64,000 nucleotides of DNA, taken from contig JADJWF010000002.1 in assembly GCA_016716505.1 (NCBI GenBank), positions 248,001-312,000 on the forward strand. Direction: 5' to 3'. The DNA comes from Verrucomicrobiota bacterium. Lineage in GTDB: Bacteria > Verrucomicrobiota > Verrucomicrobiia > Limisphaerales > J093. Under the pieces are notes generated by a model, which saw only the letters and a program-made list of their open reading frames with translations, ran no database searches and was not told the DNA's origin. Position numbers and translations under genes: made by a program. Positions 61,854 through 64,000 of the stretch are shown here, piece after piece. Every line of letters starts with the position of its first letter. Position 1 is the stretch's first letter.

Positions 61854-62570
61854 TCAGGCCACCGGCGCGAGCTTGAAGATCGAAATGACGCGACGGCGAA
61901 ACTCCTCCGGGGACAGGGCCAACAGCGCCTCCAACCCAAGCGCATCGGCAACGCTGAACTTGCCGATGTCCAACCGCCGGAGGGTGGCAAGATGGGCACC
62001 ACAGCCCAACTGCTGACCGAGGTCGTGCGCCAGGCTGCGGACGTAGGTCCCCTTGGTGCAGGCAATTCGAAACGTGCCAACCGGTTCCTCGTACGCGCTG
62101 AACCGGAAATTGTAGATGTGGACCAGTCGGGCCTTCCGCTCCACCTCGACGCCTTTGCGCGCGAGTTTGTAGAGGGGGACCCCGCCCACCTTGGCCGCTG
62201 ACACCATGGGGGGCGCTTGCATCAAATCACCGACGAACTTCTGGGCCTCCCGGTTGAGATCATCCAGGGTCAGCGGCGGAACGGGCAACGATGCGACCAG
62301 TTCGCCATCCGCGTCGTAGGAATCGGTGGTTTCCCCGAACTTGATGGTGCCCTCATAAACCTTGTCCTCAGCCATGAGCCGCTCGGAGAGACGGGTGGCG
62401 CGCCCCAGCACGATGATCAGCAGGCCGGTGGCGTTGGGGTCCAGCGAGCCGCAGTGGCCGACCTTCTTGATGCCGAAGCGGCGGCGGATGCGATCCACCA
62501 CGTCGTGGGACGTCAGCCCCACGGGCTTGTCCACCAGCACGGCACCGTCGAAAGGAGAGAGTTGCTGCAT
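61854..62570 (-). CDS. truB: tRNA pseudouridine(55) synthase TruB
   Basis: Isomerises U55 in the T-loop of tRNAs. The start at 62570 gives MQQLSPFDGAVLVDKPVGLT; the catalytic Asp44 is in GHCGSLDPNATGLLIIVLG. Later family stretches are YEGTIKFGETTDSYDADGE, QAPPMVSAAKVGGVPLYKLARKG, and RIACTKGTYVRSLAHDLG before the C-terminal PUA-like remnant. Length 238 aa is the short bacterial form. It starts 4 bp after the nrnA stop and precedes ribF by 11 bp, the standard order after rbfA. Confidence 0.95.
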   Translation of the reverse strand: MQQLSPFDGAVLVDKPVGLTSHDVVDRIRRRFGIKKVGHCGSLDPNATGLLIIVLGRATRLSERLMAEDKVYEGTIKFGETTDSYDADGELVASLPVPPLTLDDLNREAQKFVGDLMQAPPMVSAAKVGGVPLYKLARKGVEVERKARLVHIYNFRFSAYEEPVGTFRIACTKGTYVRSLAHDLGQQLGCGAHLATLRRLDIGKFSVADALGLEALLALSPEEFRRRVISIFKLAPVA

Positions 62571-62574
62571 GAGG

Positions 62575-63558
62575 TCAAGAGGCGGCTCGGAGCGCGTTCC
62601 GGATCGCGGCCAACACCCGCCGCTGCACGGAAAGCGGTTTGCCGATGATGCGCGCGCCGGCGGCCGCCGGATGGCCGCCGCCACCGAAGGCACCGGCAAT
62701 CTGGTTCACGTCCACCCGGTCGGACTTCGACCGCAGGCTGATACGGATTGTGCCCGGTTCGGTTTCCTCGAACACGCACGCCACCACCACCGGCTCGATG
62801 GCGCGCAGGTGGTCAATCAGCCCTTCCGCGTCCGCCCGGCTGGCGCCCGCGCGGGCAAAGTCTTGCGGCCGAAGCCAGAAATAGGCAATGCGGTCGCGGT
62901 CCGTCAGCCGGAAATGCAGGAAGACCTGCCGGACCAGCCGGACGCGCGCCAGCGGATAGGAATGGTACACGCGTTGGCAGATCTCCCCCAGATTCGCGCC
63001 CCGCTTCACCAGTTCGCCGGCGGTCACGAAAGTGCTCGGCCGGGTGGAGGGATATTGAAACGAGCCGGTGTCCGTCGAGACCGCCGCGAAGAGGCAGCCC
63101 GCGATCTGCGGGCTGATCGGCCAGCCGGCGAACTTCAGCAGGCGGAAGATCAACTCGCCGGTGGACGGCTCGCGGGGACTGACCCAGTTGATGTCGCCGT
63201 AACGGCTGTTGCTGGCGTGGTGGTCAATGTTGATCAGCACCCGCCGCCGGGTGACATGCTCCCCGGTGCATCCGAGGCGCTCGTAGGTCGCTGCGTCGGT
63301 CGCGATGACGCAGTCGAATTCCCGGCCCGCTTCCGGCCGACGCAACAGTTGTTCGGGATCGAGGAACGCCAACTTGGTCGGCGCGGGGTCCTCGTTCCAA
63401 ACCGTCACCTCCTTGCCTTCAGCCCGTAACGCCAGACCCAGGGCCAGTTGGGATCCAACACAATCGCCGTCCGGCCGGACATGGCCGACGACACAAATGG
63501 TATGGCTCTCGCGAATGGCCTCGAGAATGCGGTCAACGATCCGGGGACGCGGCTTCAT
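62575..63558 (-). CDS. nrnA: DHH-family oligoribonuclease/pAp phosphatase (NrnA)
   Basis: Degrades short oligonucleotides and 3'-phosphoadenosine-5'-phosphate. The 327-aa product shows the DHH motifs in order: VGHVRPDGDCVGSQLALGLA (motif I), DCVIATDAATYERLG (II), VLINIDHHASNSRYGDINW (III, the DHH itself) and AGCLFAAVSTDTGSFQY (IV). The DHHA1 glycine-rich motif is FGGGGHPAAAGARI. It sits between rbfA and truB with 4-20 bp gaps, as in many bacteria. Confidence 0.94.
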   Translation of the reverse strand: MKPRPRIVDRILEAIRESHTICVVGHVRPDGDCVGSQLALGLALRAEGKEVTVWNEDPAPTKLAFLDPEQLLRRPEAGREFDCVIATDAATYERLGCTGEHVTRRRVLINIDHHASNSRYGDINWVSPREPSTGELIFRLLKFAGWPISPQIAGCLFAAVSTDTGSFQYPSTRPSTFVTAGELVKRGANLGEICQRVYHSYPLARVRLVRQVFLHFRLTDRDRIAYFWLRPQDFARAGASRADAEGLIDHLRAIEPVVVACVFEETEPGTIRISLRSKSDRVDVNQIAGAFGGGGHPAAAGARIIGKPLSVQRRVLAAIRNALRAAS

Positions 63559-63578
63559 GCAGGACTTCGGCGGTGCAA

Positions 63579-63941
63579 TCAGCCCGGGGACGACGGCAGC
63601 GTTTTCTCGATTTCTTCCAGCAGGTGGAGCACGCGGTTTCCCCGCTCGACCGCCTCGTCGAGCACAAACCTCAGGACGGGCGTGTGACGGAGGACCACCG
63701 CGCCAGCGAGGAGGGACTGGAGACGAACGCGCTGTTCATTGAGCATCGGGATGGCGCGCTGGCGTTGCCGCTCCGAGCCGACCACGCCGACATAGACCAC
63801 GGCCGACTGGAAATCGCCGGCCAGTTTGACGTCGTTGACGCTCAGCAAGCCCGTTTGAGCCAGCGGAAACTCGCGCTGGATCAGCGCGCCCAGCTCGCGC
63901 TTGAGCAGTTCCCGGACTCGTTCCAACCGGCGATTGTGCAT
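63579..63941 (-). CDS. rbfA: Ribosome-binding factor A
   Basis: A 30S maturation factor binding near helix 44/45 of 16S rRNA. The 120-aa sequence starts MHNRRLERVRELLKRELGAL, with the KH-like core GLLSVNDVKLAGDFQSAVVYV and the end RHTPVLRFVLDEAVERGNR. A GGGAGGG site lies ahead of the ATG (63942-63960). The remaining bases to 64000 could belong to the upstream gene, usually infB, but no frame is long enough to assign. Confidence 0.93.
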   Translation of the reverse strand: MHNRRLERVRELLKRELGALIQREFPLAQTGLLSVNDVKLAGDFQSAVVYVGVVGSERQRQRAIPMLNEQRVRLQSLLAGAVVLRHTPVLRFVLDEAVERGNRVLHLLEEIEKTLPSSPG

Positions 63942-64000
63942 GATCTCATCCCTCCCGGGCTTCGGCGCGGCTCACCACCGCTCAGAGCGACTGGGGAACC

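Overview
The window is high-GC bacterial chromosome, most likely from a verrucomicrobial lineage of the Limisphaerales/Pedosphaera type. That placement is an inference. It rests on two stand-alone pseudopilins with the [25 protein letters not shown]-terminus common in Verrucomicrobiota/Lentisphaerota/Planctomycetota, a DUF2231-like membrane protein fused to a planctomycete-type cytochrome c, a PQQ-like beta-propeller protein beginning with a DWPQWRGP motif, very large SdrD-B and FN3 secreted proteins, few obvious Shine-Dalgarno sites, and families of short CCGGC-rich palindromes filling many intergenic gaps. I saw no tRNA, rRNA, CRISPR array, transposase or phage gene.

Layout. 1-9.4 kb: a truncated parallel beta-helix protein, an orphan PTS IIC, a GNAT protein, nusB, a C45-family hydrolase, an M14 peptidase and aspS. 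9.4-16.6 kb: a pseudopilin, ftsK, a membrane protein that looks like a bacterial STING, and a GH51 arabinofuranosidase. 16.6-23 kb: palindrome clusters around ribokinase and a ribose-type ABC permease, a secreted O-methyltransferase, a membrane-anchored amidohydrolase, a response-regulator remnant and a membrane cytochrome. 23.5-42.5 kb: two giant secreted proteins, a metzincin protease with FN3 and DNRLRE domains (1485 aa) and a 4631-aa protein with about 26 SdrD-B-like repeats. 42.8-44.1 kb: a tandem array of ten roughly 137-bp units. 44.2-54.8 kb: a Bpt/ATE-like aminoacyl-transferase, the C-terminal half of carB, a cyclic-nucleotide-binding protein, a PQQ-like protein, larE, aat, a DUF2017 gene, clpS, a class-I glutamine amidotransferase, rplT, rpmI and a DUF481 barrel. 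55.3-59.7 kb: a four-gene respiratory operon (tetraheme cytochrome, Tat-exported four-cluster ferredoxin, NrfD, octaheme HAO-like cytochrome). 60-64 kb: a pseudopilin and the conserved ribF-truB-nrnA-rbfA translation cluster, with ribF frameshifted.

How the genes work together. Three groups stand out. (1) clpS, DUF2017 and aat are adjacent, and a Bpt/ATE-like transferase lies 6 kb away; together they would tag N-termini and deliver them to Clp protease (N-degron pathway). (2) The 59.7-55.3 kb operon reads as a quinol-to-nitrogen-oxide reductase in which an octaheme HAO-like protein takes the place of NrfA. (3) The STING-like gene sits directly after an arabinofuranosidase gene and before ftsK, with no cyclic-nucleotide synthase in view. 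It is the strongest candidate here for an undescribed signalling or defence role.

Limits: all assignments come from reading motifs by eye. No search, alignment or structure prediction was run.
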